DNA of 35,950 nucleotides from Phycisphaerales bacterium (GTDB lineage Bacteria > Planctomycetota > Phycisphaerae > Phycisphaerales > UBA1924), in NCBI GenBank assembly GCA_016742055.1, contig JACVCK010000006.1:1-35950 (forward strand). The letters run 5' to 3'. Under the pieces are notes generated by a model. It worked only from the letters and a program-made list of their open reading frames with translations. It searched no databases and was not told the origin of the DNA. A program made the translations under genes and the position numbers. The number at the start of each line of letters is the position of its first letter. Position 1 is the first letter of the stretch. Below are positions 1 to 7,856 of this stretch, in pieces.

Positions 1-85
1 GCGCTTTGTGCTCCGCCTGTGGCTCGTCGGCGGCGCGGCCTGGGATGCCCCGGAACACGCATCCCGGACTGGGGGACAACCATGA
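1..85 (+). CDS. C-terminal end of an upstream gene, probably PilN/GspL-like (partial)
   Basis: An open frame enters from the left edge (first full codon at base 2) and ends at TGA 83-85, overlapping the ATG of the next gene (ATGA). Only 27 residues are visible, starting RFVLRLWLVGG. The identification rests on context: in type IV pilus and type II secretion operons the gene just before the PilO-like one is PilN or the GspL periplasmic part, and these commonly end in a short strand-rich segment. The four-base overlap implies translational coupling with the PilO-like gene. The residues alone cannot prove the family. Confidence 0.5.
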   Translation, partial: RFVLRLWLVGGAAWDAPEHASRTGGQP

Positions 86-666
86 ACGCGACGCGCACGC
101 GGTCCATGCTGGCCGAGGGGATGATCATCGTCGCGGTCCTGGCGGCGGCGCACATGCTGCTCGTGCAGCCGGCCGAGCGGCGTGCAGCGCAGGCGGCGGC
201 CACTCTGGCGTCCATGCGGGCGACGATCGCCGAGGCCTCCGAGAGCGCGGCGTCGGCCGCGGCCCCCGGCTCTGAACGGGCGGATCGTCTCCAGGAAATG
301 AGCGAGCGCTCGCGCGACGCGGCCCGCGTCTACCAGACGATCAGCGAGTTGGGCGAACGCGCCGGCGTGCGGATCGACCGTGTGCAGCCCACGCCCTTCG
401 TCGCCGACGCGCGGACGGCGCGGGGGTTGGCGGGCGTCGGCTGCTCCATCTCGGCGTCGGGTTCGTACGAGTCGATCGCGCGGTTCCTCGACGCGCTCCA
501 GCGCGACGCGGGCTTCGCCGCGCCCACCGCCGTGCGGCTCGCGCCTCTGGTGGTGGACGGCGCGGAGATGGTGCAGGCGAGCATCGACACCGCGCATCGT
601 GCGATCGATCTTGAAGCCATCGTGGCCGGGGCGTCGGCCGGGCCGAGCACGGAGGACGACGAATGA
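82..666 (+). CDS. PilO/GspM-like pilus inner-membrane assembly protein
   Basis: This 194-residue protein has a short basic N-terminus, one membrane segment at about residues 10-28, a coiled-coil-prone Ala/Glu/Arg stretch to about residue 90, then a small alpha/beta periplasmic domain. That is the PilO/GspM architecture. These proteins pair with PilN/GspL as inner-membrane alignment proteins of type IV pili or type II secretion. ATG 82 is preferred over ATG 19 because GGGGGA at 71-76 sits at ribosome-binding distance and the ATG overlaps the upstream stop. Its own stop overlaps the next start (ATGA, 663-666). Sequence identity in this family is low, so the call depends on architecture and gene order. 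Confidence 0.65.
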   Translation: MNATRTRSMLAEGMIIVAVLAAAHMLLVQPAERRAAQAAATLASMRATIAEASESAASAAAPGSERADRLQEMSERSRDAARVYQTISELGERAGVRIDRVQPTPFVADARTARGLAGVGCSISASGSYESIARFLDALQRDAGFAAPTAVRLAPLVVDGAEMVQASIDTAHRAIDLEAIVAGASAGPSTEDDE

Positions 667-1160
667 GCCGTTCCGCCGAGCGAGCGATGATCGTCGGCGC
701 CTTCGCAGCCCCGCTGGCGCTCGCGATGGCCCTGCGCTTGTTGGGCGGCCCGCCCGGGCCGTCCAGCGCGTTCGCGCAGGACGAGTGGGGCGACGAACCC
801 GCGCCGATCGCGCCGGCCCTGTTCAAGCCCAACGACAATGAACTAAAGGCGGCGGCCTACGCGGCGTCCAAGCGGAATGAGCCCATCGGCCCGGCGCCCC
901 TGCTCTATCCGAAGGCCGCGGCGGCCGAGCGCGCACCTGCGCCGGCGGCGGCGCCGGCCGATCCCACGCCGACGCTCACGGTCAACTCGATCATGGCTGG
1001 GCGGGGCGGCGCGATGGCGACGGTGAACGGCAAACTGCGCCGCGTGGGCGACGAGGTCGCCCCGGGCTGGAAAGTCAGCGCAATCGACCCCGTCGAGGGC
1101 ACGGTGACCGTGGCCCACGCCGATGGGCGCGAGGTCGTCGGCCGTCGCGCTGGGCGCTGA
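663..1160 (+). CDS. PilP/GspC-like periplasmic pilus or secretion protein
   Basis: This 165-residue protein has an N-terminal membrane/signal segment at about residues 8-25, then a long Ala/Pro-rich linker at about 35-105. A compact C-terminal beta domain follows at about 105-160, containing VNSIMAGRGG, a central VNG and a WKVSAIDP strand. Such a domain resembles the homology region of PilP and GspC, which connects the inner-membrane platform to the secretin in the outer membrane. The ATGA overlap with the PilO-like gene supports one operon. It is the last gene of the pilus group, followed by an unrelated dipeptidase. A generic hypothetical protein with this fold is the alternative. Confidence 0.55.
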   Translation: MSRSAERAMIVGAFAAPLALAMALRLLGGPPGPSSAFAQDEWGDEPAPIAPALFKPNDNELKAAAYAASKRNEPIGPAPLLYPKAAAAERAPAPAAAPADPTPTLTVNSIMAGRGGAMATVNGKLRRVGDEVAPGWKVSAIDPVEGTVTVAHADGREVVGRRAGR

Positions 1161-1183
1161 ACCGCGGACTCCGCGCGCACCGG

Positions 1184-1189
1184 TATGCT
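1184..1189 (+). promoter_or_regulatory. Putative -10 element (TATGCT) for a leaderless dipeptidase mRNA
   Basis: TATGCT lies in the GC-rich gap after the PilP-like gene and is separated from ATG 1197 by 7 nt. Transcription starting 6-8 nt after a -10 would begin at about the A of the start codon. No Shine-Dalgarno precedes ATG 1197 and no -35 hexamer is visible. The same spacing recurs at 11056, 13879 and 19993. Confidence 0.45.
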
Positions 1190-1196
1190 GGTCCGG

Positions 1197-2342
1197 ATGA
1201 GCGATCCGCTGCTGTGGTTCGACGCCCACCTGGACCTTGCGTACCTCGCGGTGAACGGGCGAGACATGGGCGCTCCGCCGGAGTCCTGCGGCGGGCCTCA
1301 TCATCCGGCGGCCGTGACGCTGCCGTCCCTGCGCGAGGGCGGCGTGCGATTCGCCCTCGGGACGGTGTTCACCGAGGCCGGGGGCGCAGGGCCCGAGGGC
1401 TACCCCGTCTGCGACGCCCAGCGGGCGCACAAGGCGGGCAGGGCGCAGTTGGAGGTTTACCTGACTTGGCGCGACCGGGGCGACGCGGCGCTCGACCTCC
1501 TGCGCGCGATGCGCACAGATCCGCACGTGGGCGAGATCCGGGGCGGCATGGGCGTGAGCGAGGTCGTCCACGCGGACGCCCTTACCGCGGCACGGCGCGC
1601 GGCCAGGGACGAAAAACTGCACCTGGGCGTCCTCATCGAGGGCGCCGACCCGATCCGCACTCCGGATGAACTCCAATGGTGGGCGGAGCGCGGGGTGGTC
1701 GCCGTAGGCATGGCCTGGTGGCGCTCCTCGCGCTACGCGGGAGGAAATGGATCCGACGACCCGCTGACCGACCTGGGGCTGGAACTCGTGCGCCAAATGG
1801 ATGATCTCGGCCTCGTGCACGACGTGTCGCACCTGAGCGACCGGTCGCTCGAAGGCCTGCTCGGCGCCACGGAGCGGGTCGTGATGGCGTCGCATTCCAA
1901 CTGCCGCGCCCTGATGCCGCCGGGCAAGGATGGCAAACCCAACCAGCGCCACCTGACGGACGACGCGATCCGCGAGATCGCTCGGCGGGGCGGGATCATC
2001 GGGCTGAATCTGCTGGCGAGTTTTCTCCACGAGGATCCCAAGGCGGCGGGCGTCGAAGACTGCGTACACCACGTCGAGCATGTGTGCGAACTGGTCGGCC
2101 ACCGGCGCGCCGTTGGCCTCGGCAGCGACATGGACGGCGGCATCACGGCCGAGGAACTGCCCCGCGGGCTGCGCCGCCCGGCGGATCTTCGGAAGATCGC
2201 CGAAGCGCTCGGCGCCCGAGGATGGAGCGACGCGGAGGTTCGGGGTTTCGCGGCCGGGAACTGGCTGGAGTTCTGGCGCCGCGCCGCGAATGAACGGCCC
2301 GGGCGTGGGGCCGCGGGGCCCCTGGTCGGCAGGAGCGGCTGA
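1197..2342 (+). CDS. Membrane (renal-type) dipeptidase, peptidase family M19
   Basis: A 381-residue zinc peptidase of the amidohydrolase-like M19 family, which cleaves dipeptides, often including D-residues. The ligand pattern is complete from start 1197: H11-x-D13 in DAHLDL, E148 in LIEGAD, H212 in DVSHLS, H233 in ASHSN and D311 in GSDMDGG. Length fits the family. ATG 1197 is chosen over ATG 1185 because the latter lies inside the putative -10 TATGCT and neither has a Shine-Dalgarno. There is no signal peptide, so it is probably cytoplasmic despite the family name. The next gene is also a peptidase, but I see no sign that the two work together. Confidence 0.9.
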   Translation: MSDPLLWFDAHLDLAYLAVNGRDMGAPPESCGGPHHPAAVTLPSLREGGVRFALGTVFTEAGGAGPEGYPVCDAQRAHKAGRAQLEVYLTWRDRGDAALDLLRAMRTDPHVGEIRGGMGVSEVVHADALTAARRAARDEKLHLGVLIEGADPIRTPDELQWWAERGVVAVGMAWWRSSRYAGGNGSDDPLTDLGLELVRQMDDLGLVHDVSHLSDRSLEGLLGATERVVMASHSNCRALMPPGKDGKPNQRHLTDDAIREIARRGGIIGLNLLASFLHEDPKAAGVEDCVHHVEHVCELVGHRRAVGLGSDMDGGITAEELPRGLRRPADLRKIAEALGARGWSDAEVRGFAAGNWLEFWRRAANERPGRGAAGPLVGRSG

Positions 2343-2529
2343 CCCCGCCGTTCGGCTGCCCCGGGCTGTGCGCCGAAACGTGGAAAGGGCGCGGGCTGTG
2401 CGTCCGAGAACTGCAACCTCCCGAACAGGTGGGGACGTATAGGGGATGGTCGGCCGCATGGGCGGGGCCCTCCTCCTGCTGTTCATCCCCGCTCAGCCGC
2501 TTTCGAACGCGAAGAGAAGGAGTCCTCGG

Positions 2530-4050
2530 ATGCCCAGCCGAGCGGTCCATCGTCCGGGTGCGCAAGCCATTGTGCTGTCAATAATTATGATGAGCGGCGC
2601 GCTCGCCGATCCGCCGCTGACGTTCGGGCCGGCGGGGTCGGTCGAGGGGGGCGTCAAGGTCTTCTACGACCAGGTCCAGCCCGATGGCTCGCTGCGGGGC
2701 GGGAGCCGGCTGGTGCGGGGCGAATCGCTGGGTCGGTGGGTCGGGCTCGTGCCCATCAGCGACGTGACGATGGTGCTGGAGCCCCAGGGCGTCGGCGCCA
2801 ACGGGGACAATCGCTTCGACCTCGTCTTTGTCGGCGACGGCTACCGGGGTCCGCCCCCGCCGACCATCGCGAACACCACGGCCGTGCCGCCGGATGAGAA
2901 CCTGCCGCCCACGGCGACCGATTTCCAGAACTACGAGCGGCACGTCGGCGGCGCGCTGTACCGGCTCTTCGACATCGAGCCGTTCCGGCGCTACCGGCCG
3001 GTCTTTCGATCGTTCCGCGTGGATGTTCGTTCAAACGAATCAGGAGTCAGCAATGACCCTGTCGAGGGCGTCATGCGCGACACCGCGATGGATATGCGGT
3101 TCTGGTGCGACGGCGTCGAGCGCCTCCTGTGTGTGAACACCATCGCGGCGCAGCAGTACGCCGACCAGGCCCCGTTCCTCGACCTCATCGTCGCCGTCGC
3201 CAACTCCACCAAGTACGGCGGCAGCGGGTACCTCGGTCAGAATGTGCTGACGATCAGCGGCGGCAGTTCCACGGCCTATCACGTCACCGCCCACGAGATC
3301 GGGCACGTGCTCGGGATCCTCGCGGACGAGTACGCCGTGGATGAACTCTTCGAATGGCCCGGGGGCGAGCCGTCCGACCCCAATCTCTCCACGTTCGAGG
3401 CGCCGGACATGGTGGCGCTGAACGGCAAGTGGGCGGCGTGGATCGGCAACGACCTGCCGGGATTCGATGGGCCCATTTGGACGTACGAGGGCGGCGGGTT
3501 CTACCAAGGGGGCGTGTTCCGTCCGAGTCCGAACTCCGCCATGCGGACGATCGGCCGCCCGTTCAACGTCGTCGCGCTCGAGCGGCTCGTGGTGGGCATC
3601 TACACCCGCGTGGACCCGATCGACAGCGTCAGCCCCGCCAGCGCCGTGGCGACGCCGAACACGGTGTTCTCCGTCGAACCGATCCCCGTGGTCGGTGCGC
3701 CCTTGACCGTGCAGTGGTTCCTCAACGGCATGCCCCTGTCGGTCCCGGTCGAGAACGTGTTCGACCTGTCCACGATCACGCTTCCTCCCGGCATCCACCA
3801 GGTCAGCGCCCGCGTCACCGACCCCACGACCTTCGTGCGCTCTCAGGCGCTCCGCGAGCAGTGGCTCACGCAGACCCGGAACTGGATCGTCGAGGTTCCC
3901 GCGGCGGGGGCGGCGGGCGCTTCGCTCACCGACGCCGCGGCGGCGCTGAGGCAGTGGGGCGAGAGCGGCGCCGGCCTGGAGGGCGACGTGAACCGGGACG
4001 GACGGGTTGACCTGCGCGACCTGCTGCGAGCGCTGGGCGCCCGGGAGTGA
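2530..4050 (+). CDS. Secreted M64 (IgA-peptidase-type) metallopeptidase with C-terminal dockerin-like segment
   Basis: A 506-residue exported protein. ATG 2530 is chosen because AAGGAG at 2517-2522 lies 7 nt upstream and a normal signal peptide follows (basic start, hydrophobic core, cleavage near ALA-DP); starting at ATG 2446 would put an odd extension before it. The N-terminal half carries the M64 hallmark LVFVGDGY. The zinc motif HEIGHVLGILADEY has H255, E256 and H259 as ligands and base, with D266 as likely third ligand. An Ig-like beta domain follows at about residues 355-465. The last 40 residues contain GDVNRDGRVDLRDLL, a half dockerin/EF-hand-like repeat common at the ends of planctomycete secreted proteins. 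The substrate is unknown; the IgA name is historical. Confidence 0.88.
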   Translation: MPSRAVHRPGAQAIVLSIIMMSGALADPPLTFGPAGSVEGGVKVFYDQVQPDGSLRGGSRLVRGESLGRWVGLVPISDVTMVLEPQGVGANGDNRFDLVFVGDGYRGPPPPTIANTTAVPPDENLPPTATDFQNYERHVGGALYRLFDIEPFRRYRPVFRSFRVDVRSNESGVSNDPVEGVMRDTAMDMRFWCDGVERLLCVNTIAAQQYADQAPFLDLIVAVANSTKYGGSGYLGQNVLTISGGSSTAYHVTAHEIGHVLGILADEYAVDELFEWPGGEPSDPNLSTFEAPDMVALNGKWAAWIGNDLPGFDGPIWTYEGGGFYQGGVFRPSPNSAMRTIGRPFNVVALERLVVGIYTRVDPIDSVSPASAVATPNTVFSVEPIPVVGAPLTVQWFLNGMPLSVPVENVFDLSTITLPPGIHQVSARVTDPTTFVRSQALREQWLTQTRNWIVEVPAAGAAGASLTDAAAALRQWGESGAGLEGDVNRDGRVDLRDLLRALGARE

Positions 4051-4098
4051 CGGGAGGGAGCGGGGGCGCTCGGCTACGCTATGGGCTGTCCACCCTGT

Positions 4099-4172
4099 GG
4101 GCGGGTAGCTCAGTCGGCTAGAGCGCTCGCTTTACACGCGAGGGGTCGTGGGTTCGAGTCCCTCCCCGCCCA
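4099..4172 (+). tRNA. tRNA-Val (anticodon TAC)
   Basis: A 74-nt cloverleaf. Acceptor GGGCGGG (4099-4105) pairs with CCCGCCC (4165-4171), followed by discriminator A. The D stem is GCTC/GAGC, and the anticodon stem CTCGC/GCGAG encloses loop TTTACAC, reading valine GTA codons. The T loop TTCGAGT is normal, but the T stem GTGGG/CCCTC has one T-T mismatch at its second pair. CCA is not encoded. It lies 48 nt after the M64 gene and 48 nt before waaA. Confidence 0.95.
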
Positions 4173-4220
4173 CTTCATGCCCCGTTCCCATGCATCTCCA
4201 GCGCGGGTGTCCGCCGCTTG

Positions 4221-5471
4221 ATGGGCGTCGTCGCCGACGCCGCGTACCTGGTCGCCGCCGTGGTTTCGGCGCCGCTGTGGATGCGCAAGAAGCGTGCGGG
4301 CTGGTCGGAGCGATTCGGGCGGCTCGAGCCGCTGCCCGCGCCGGCGCCGGGGCGCCCGCGCCTGCTGATCCACGCTGTGTCGGTGGGGGAGGTGAACCTG
4401 ATCCGCGCGCTGGTGGACCGGCTCGCGCCGGAGGCGGACCTGGTCGTCGCCACCACGACCGACACCGGCACGGCGCGCGCGAAGGAACTGTACACGGGGC
4501 GAGCGCACCTGGTCCGCTACCCGCTGGACGCCTCGTGGTGCGTGCGCCGTTTTCTCGACGCGGTCCGCCCGGATGGCGTGGCGCTCGTCGAACTGGAGTT
4601 GTGGCCCAACTTCGCCCGCGCCTGCCGCGCGCGGGGCGTCCCGCTGGCGATCGTGAACGGGCGGCTCAGCGATCGTTCGGCGGGCCGATACCGCGCCGCC
4701 CGGCCGCTGCTGGGGCGGGACTTTCGCGGGCTGGAGTTCATCGCGGCGCAGGACGAGGTCTACGCCGGCCGCTTCCGGGGCGCGGGCGCCCGCGCGGAGC
4801 GCGTGCGGGTGGTGGGCTCGATGAAGTGGGACGCCGCGCAGACGATCGAGCACGTGCAGGGCGCCGAAGCCCTCGGGCGGGAGATGGGCATCGACCCCGA
4901 TCGCCCGCTGATCGTCGCGGGCAGCACGGCCCCGGAGGAGCACGCGCTCCTGCGCGACGCCACGCCCGAGGGCGTGCAACTGCTGTGCGCGCCGCGCCGG
5001 CCCGAATGGTGGGACGACGCCGCCGACGCGCTCGGCGGCTGCGTCCGCCGCTCACGCCGACCGGCCGGTTCCCCCGGTTCCCCCGGTTCCCCCTCGCCCA
5101 CCGGGCGCTACCTCCTCGACACCATCGGCGAACTCCGGAAGGCCTACGCCCTTGCCGACGTCGCCATCGTCGGAAGGTCCTTTGGGTCCCTCTTCGGCTC
5201 GGACCCCATGGAGCCCGCGGCGCTGGGCAAACCCGTTGTCATCGGACCCGCCGTCGCCGACTTCCGCACCGTCGTCGAAACCATGAAGCACGAGGACGCC
5301 ATCCTGCAGATCACGCCCGAAGAACTCGCGCCCACCCTCACACGCCTGTTCACCGACGCGAACGAACGGCGCGCCCGCGGCGCCAGGGCGCTGGCCTGCG
5401 TCCGGAAGCACCAGGGCTCCACCGAACGCCACGCGCGGCTGCTGCTCGAGATGCTGGGGCGATCGCCGTGA
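4221..5471 (+). CDS. waaA: Kdo transferase (3-deoxy-D-manno-octulosonic acid transferase)
   Basis: A 416-residue GT-B glycosyltransferase that adds Kdo from CMP-Kdo to lipid A precursor at the inner membrane, showing that this organism makes LPS. An N-terminal membrane-anchoring helix at about residues 5-20 is followed by HAVSVGE (51-57) with catalytic-type E57, then ELELWPN (124-130), GSMKWD and AGSTAPEEH. The C-terminal acceptor/donor motif is GRSFGSLFGSDPMEPAALG. The start could be TTG 4218 or ATG 4221; ATG is preferred. Its stop TGA 5469-5471 overlaps the GTG of thiL. A short in-frame tandem repeat (GSPGSPGSP) lies in the interdomain linker. Length matches the family. Confidence 0.93.
   Translation: MGVVADAAYLVAAVVSAPLWMRKKRAGWSERFGRLEPLPAPAPGRPRLLIHAVSVGEVNLIRALVDRLAPEADLVVATTTDTGTARAKELYTGRAHLVRYPLDASWCVRRFLDAVRPDGVALVELELWPNFARACRARGVPLAIVNGRLSDRSAGRYRAARPLLGRDFRGLEFIAAQDEVYAGRFRGAGARAERVRVVGSMKWDAAQTIEHVQGAEALGREMGIDPDRPLIVAGSTAPEEHALLRDATPEGVQLLCAPRRPEWWDDAADALGGCVRRSRRPAGSPGSPGSPSPTGRYLLDTIGELRKAYALADVAIVGRSFGSLFGSDPMEPAALGKPVVIGPAVADFRTVVETMKHEDAILQITPEELAPTLTRLFTDANERRARGARALACVRKHQGSTERHARLLLEMLGRSP
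5067..5093 (+). repeat. Three perfect tandem copies of a 9-bp unit inside waaA
   Basis: GGTTCCCCC occurs three times in a row (5067-5075, 5076-5084, 5085-5093). The unit length is a multiple of three and encodes Gly-Ser-Pro repeats in the linker between the two waaA domains, so copy-number changes would keep the frame. Confidence 0.85.
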
Positions 5472-6367
5472 CGCGCGAGTCCGAACTGCTACGCCACATC
5501 TACGAGCGCTCCCGCGCCCTGCGCGGCGCGGGCGGGGTCGAGGTCGGCCCCGGCGACGACGCGGCGGTCCTGGAATGGTCCGGCGGGCGGCTGCTGGCGA
5601 CCGTGGATCAACTGGTCGAGGGCCGCCACTACGACCCGCGATCCACGCCGGTGGACCTGATCGCGCGCAAAGCCGTGGCGCGATCCGTTTCGGACATCGC
5701 GGCGATGGGCGGCGAGCCGGTGGCGGCGCTCGCCGCGGGCGCGCTGCGGGAGGGGTTCGCGCAGGAGAACGAGCTATTCGACGCCATGGCGCGCTGGGCG
5801 GGTCATTGGCGCTGCCCGCTGGTGGGGGGCGACATCGCGCGCGTGGCGGGCCCGAGCGTGCTGAGCGTGACGGTCTTGGGGCGCATGGGCGCCGGTCGGC
5901 GCCCGGTCCTGCGCAGCGGCGCGCGCGATGGCGATACGGTGTACGTCACCGGCGCGCTCGGCGGCTCGCTGCGGAGCGGGCGGCACCTGACGTTCGAGCC
6001 GCGACTGCAAGAGGGCGCCTGGCTCTGCGAGACGCTCGGCGATCGCCTGCACGCGATGATGGACCTTTCGGACGGCTTGGGACGCGACGGCGCGCGCCTG
6101 GCCGAGGCCTCCGGCGTCGGGCTGGAGGTCAGTCTCGGATCGCTGGCTCTGCACTCCGACGCGCCCACCTGGCGCGAGGGCGTCGGCGACGGAGAGGACT
6201 ACGAACTGCTCTTCGCGGCTTCGGGCCCCGTGCCGGGGCGCTGCCCGACCACCGGAACGCCGATCTCGAGCATCGGAAAGGTCGTCGAGGGGAGCGGCTG
6301 CTTCGGCGTCACGGAGCGCGGCGAACGCGTCGATCTCGGCGAGATGGGGTGGGACCATGCTGGCTGA
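5468..6367 (+). CDS. thiL: Thiamine-monophosphate kinase
   Basis: A 299-residue enzyme that phosphorylates thiamine monophosphate to thiamine pyrophosphate, the last step of thiamine cofactor synthesis. Motifs in order are GPGDDAAV (D30, D31), VDQLVEGRHY (46-55), SVSDIAAMGG (74-82), GGD (120-122), MMDLSDGLGRD (198-208) and GEDYELLF. These are the metal/ATP-binding elements of the PurM/ThiL fold. The start is GTG 5468, overlapping the waaA stop as GTGA. The frame stays open far upstream through waaA, but residues there resemble nothing and belong to the antisense-like GC shadow. Its 3' end overlaps tsaE by 11 nt. Confidence 0.94.
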   Translation: MTRESELLRHIYERSRALRGAGGVEVGPGDDAAVLEWSGGRLLATVDQLVEGRHYDPRSTPVDLIARKAVARSVSDIAAMGGEPVAALAAGALREGFAQENELFDAMARWAGHWRCPLVGGDIARVAGPSVLSVTVLGRMGAGRRPVLRSGARDGDTVYVTGALGGSLRSGRHLTFEPRLQEGAWLCETLGDRLHAMMDLSDGLGRDGARLAEASGVGLEVSLGSLALHSDAPTWREGVGDGEDYELLFAASGPVPGRCPTTGTPISSIGKVVEGSGCFGVTERGERVDLGEMGWDHAG

Positions 6368-6836
6368 GGGCTGGACGGCCGAAATCACCACCGCCTCGCC
6401 CGCAGAAACCGAGCGCCTCGGCGAGCGCATCGGGCGCGCGCTGCGCCCCGGGGACCTCGCCCTCCTGCACGGAGAACTCGGCGCAGGCAAGACCTGTCTG
6501 GTGCGCGGCGTCGCCCGCGGCATGGGCCTCGACCCTGCCGGGGTCAACAGCCCAACGTTCGTCGTGGTGAACGAGTACGGGCCGACCCCGCGCGGCGGGC
6601 GGCTGCTCCACATGGACGCCTACCGCCTCCGCGCCCCGGAAGACCTCGACGCGCTCGGGCTCGATGAGAGCCGCACGGGCGCCGCGATGGTGGTCGAATG
6701 GGCGGAGCGCGTCGCGTCGGGGCTCGGCCCCGCGATCGTCGAAATCTGGATGAGCCACGAGGGAGGCGAGCGCCGCCGGGTCCGCCTGCGGGGGCCGGAT
6801 CTCGAGTGGCGCGCGGCGCTCGGCGACCTAGACTGA
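6357..6836 (+). CDS. tsaE: tRNA threonylcarbamoyladenosine biosynthesis ATPase TsaE
   Basis: This 159-residue P-loop ATPase works with TsaB and TsaD to make t6A37 on ANN-decoding tRNAs. Visible features are Walker A GELGAGKT (39-46), the SPTF motif (65-68), HMDAYRL (85-91) and a Walker-B-like VVEWAER. Length is typical of the family. The ATG lies inside the end of thiL (11-nt overlap), so translation is probably coupled. tsaB and tsaD are not in this window. Confidence 0.94.
   Translation: MLAEGWTAEITTASPAETERLGERIGRALRPGDLALLHGELGAGKTCLVRGVARGMGLDPAGVNSPTFVVVNEYGPTPRGGRLLHMDAYRLRAPEDLDALGLDESRTGAAMVVEWAERVASGLGPAIVEIWMSHEGGERRRVRLRGPDLEWRAALGDLD
6829..6834 (+). promoter_or_regulatory. Putative -10 element (TAGACT) just before yacG
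   Basis: TAGACT overlaps the end of tsaE (its TAG is out of frame with that gene) and ends 6 nt before ATG 6841, where no Shine-Dalgarno exists. It fits the leaderless geometry of other unit heads here, but the spacer is 6 rather than 7 nt and no -35 is seen. Confidence 0.3.
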
Positions 6837-6840
6837 CCCC

Positions 6841-7044
6841 ATGGAGCCGACCCGGGACAGCCCAAACGAGCCGGCGCCCCGGGGGCATGCATGCCCGATC
6901 TGCGGCGCTCCGGTGGCGTCGGAGACGCCGAGTTTCCCTTTCTGCTCGGCCCGCTGCCGCATGGCCGACCTTGGGCGCTGGTTCGGGGGGCGGTACACCG
7001 TGAGCCGGGACGTGACGGAAGAGGACCTCACCGAGGGCCCGTGA
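6841..7044 (+). CDS. yacG: YacG-type zinc protein (DNA gyrase inhibitor family)
   Basis: A 67-residue protein with the YacG four-cysteine zinc finger: CPIC (residues 19-22) and CSARC (35-39), followed by MADLGRWFGGRYTV. The MxDLxxWxxxxY signature just after the last cysteine is diagnostic. In E. coli YacG binds GyrB and inhibits gyrase; the same role here is inferred. It starts 4 nt after the tsaE stop without a Shine-Dalgarno. Confidence 0.9.
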   Translation: MEPTRDSPNEPAPRGHACPICGAPVASETPSFPFCSARCRMADLGRWFGGRYTVSRDVTEEDLTEGP

Positions 7045-7083
7045 CGTCGGCGGGCCGATGTGGCCCCGAGTTCGCAGGGCGGG

Positions 7084-7089
7084 TAGTCT
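7084..7089 (+). promoter_or_regulatory. Putative -10 element (TAGTCT) for the exbB-exbD-exbD unit
   Basis: TAGTCT in the 68-nt gap between yacG and exbB would give a leader of about 17 nt before ATG 7113, with GGAG at 7100-7103 as ribosome-binding site. No clear -35 is visible. Confidence 0.3.
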
Positions 7090-7112
7090 GACGGGCAACG
7101 GAGATGCCCTGC

Positions 7113-7853
7113 ATGCGAACACGGATGTTTCGTCGGCTGATCGGGTTGGGAACGCTGGCGACGGCGGGGGCGGCTGCCTGGGCTCAGGGCGACGCCGGCG
7201 CGGGCGCGCCGAGCGAGGGCTCGGCCCTGATGTCGCTGTTCTGGGCGTCGGCGGACGTCTTCACGGGCGTGATCGTGCTGGGCTCGTTCCTGGCGGTGGC
7301 GGTGATCGTGCGCAGCCTGCTGGAGATCCGCGCCTCGGTCATCATGCCCGCCGAGAGCGTGGACGAGATCCGCAAGAAGATCAACCGCGCCGACTGGACG
7401 GGCCTGCGCCAGTTCGTCGAGACCGACGAGGCCTTCCCCTCGCGCGTGCTCAGCGCCGCGATGGGCGCCACGCGCGGGCGCGCCAGCGCCCGCGACGCCG
7501 CCGAGTTGACCGCCAGCGAAGAGGCGGCGCGCTGGTTCCGGCGGATCGAGATGCTCAACGTGCTCGGGCACCTGGGCCCGCTGCTGGGCCTGGTCGGCAC
7601 GGTGTACGGCATGATCCTGGCGTTCGCGGCGCTGGGGCAGACGGGCGGGCAGGCGGGGCCGGGCGAACTGTCCCTGGGCATCTCCAAGGCGCTGTTCCAC
7701 ACGTTCCTGGGCCTGATGCTCGCGATCCCGGCGCTGTTCGCCTACGGCTGGCTGCGCACGGCGGTGGACCGGATCTGCACGCGGGCGATGGTGCTCTCGG
7801 CCGAACTGGTCGACTCCCTCCCGGACGAGGTGTTCGAGCGGAAGGGCGCCTGA
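7113..7853 (+). CDS. exbB: ExbB/TolQ/MotA-family proton-channel protein
   Basis: A 246-residue inner-membrane protein with a signal-like N-terminus ending at AWAQ. It has three membrane segments at about residues 48-70, 150-175 and 195-220, and the family segment LNVLGHLGPLLGLVGTVYGMILAF. ExbB/TolQ pentamers with ExbD/TolR convert proton-motive force into mechanical work on TonB, TolA or other partners. Two exbD genes follow directly, which fixes the assignment. ATG 7113 is preferred over ATG 7104 because GGAG 7100-7103 is 9 nt before it and abuts the other. Whether it powers iron uptake or another process cannot be told, since no TonB is nearby. Confidence 0.87.
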   Translation: MRTRMFRRLIGLGTLATAGAAAWAQGDAGAGAPSEGSALMSLFWASADVFTGVIVLGSFLAVAVIVRSLLEIRASVIMPAESVDEIRKKINRADWTGLRQFVETDEAFPSRVLSAAMGATRGRASARDAAELTASEEAARWFRRIEMLNVLGHLGPLLGLVGTVYGMILAFAALGQTGGQAGPGELSLGISKALFHTFLGLMLAIPALFAYGWLRTAVDRICTRAMVLSAELVDSLPDEVFERKGA

Positions 7854-7856
7854 CCG

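Noticed and set aside
2410-2445. Possible promoter before the M64 gene (GTATAG with an upstream CTGCAA)
   Set aside because: The spacer is about 20 nt and both hexamers match poorly; not enough to report.
843-2486. Long minus-strand frame opposite the M19 dipeptidase
   Set aside because: Low-complexity shadow of a well-supported plus-strand enzyme with all zinc ligands.
4058-4071. Possible terminator GAGCG-GGGG-CGCTC after the M64 gene
   Set aside because: Five-base stem with no T tract and an unfavourable loop; too weak to call.
4148-6367. A 739-residue open frame that could suggest a large fusion ending in ThiL
   Set aside because: Only the part from GTG 5468 resembles a protein family. 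The upstream part is Arg/Pro/Gly-rich and out of frame with the clear waaA gene.
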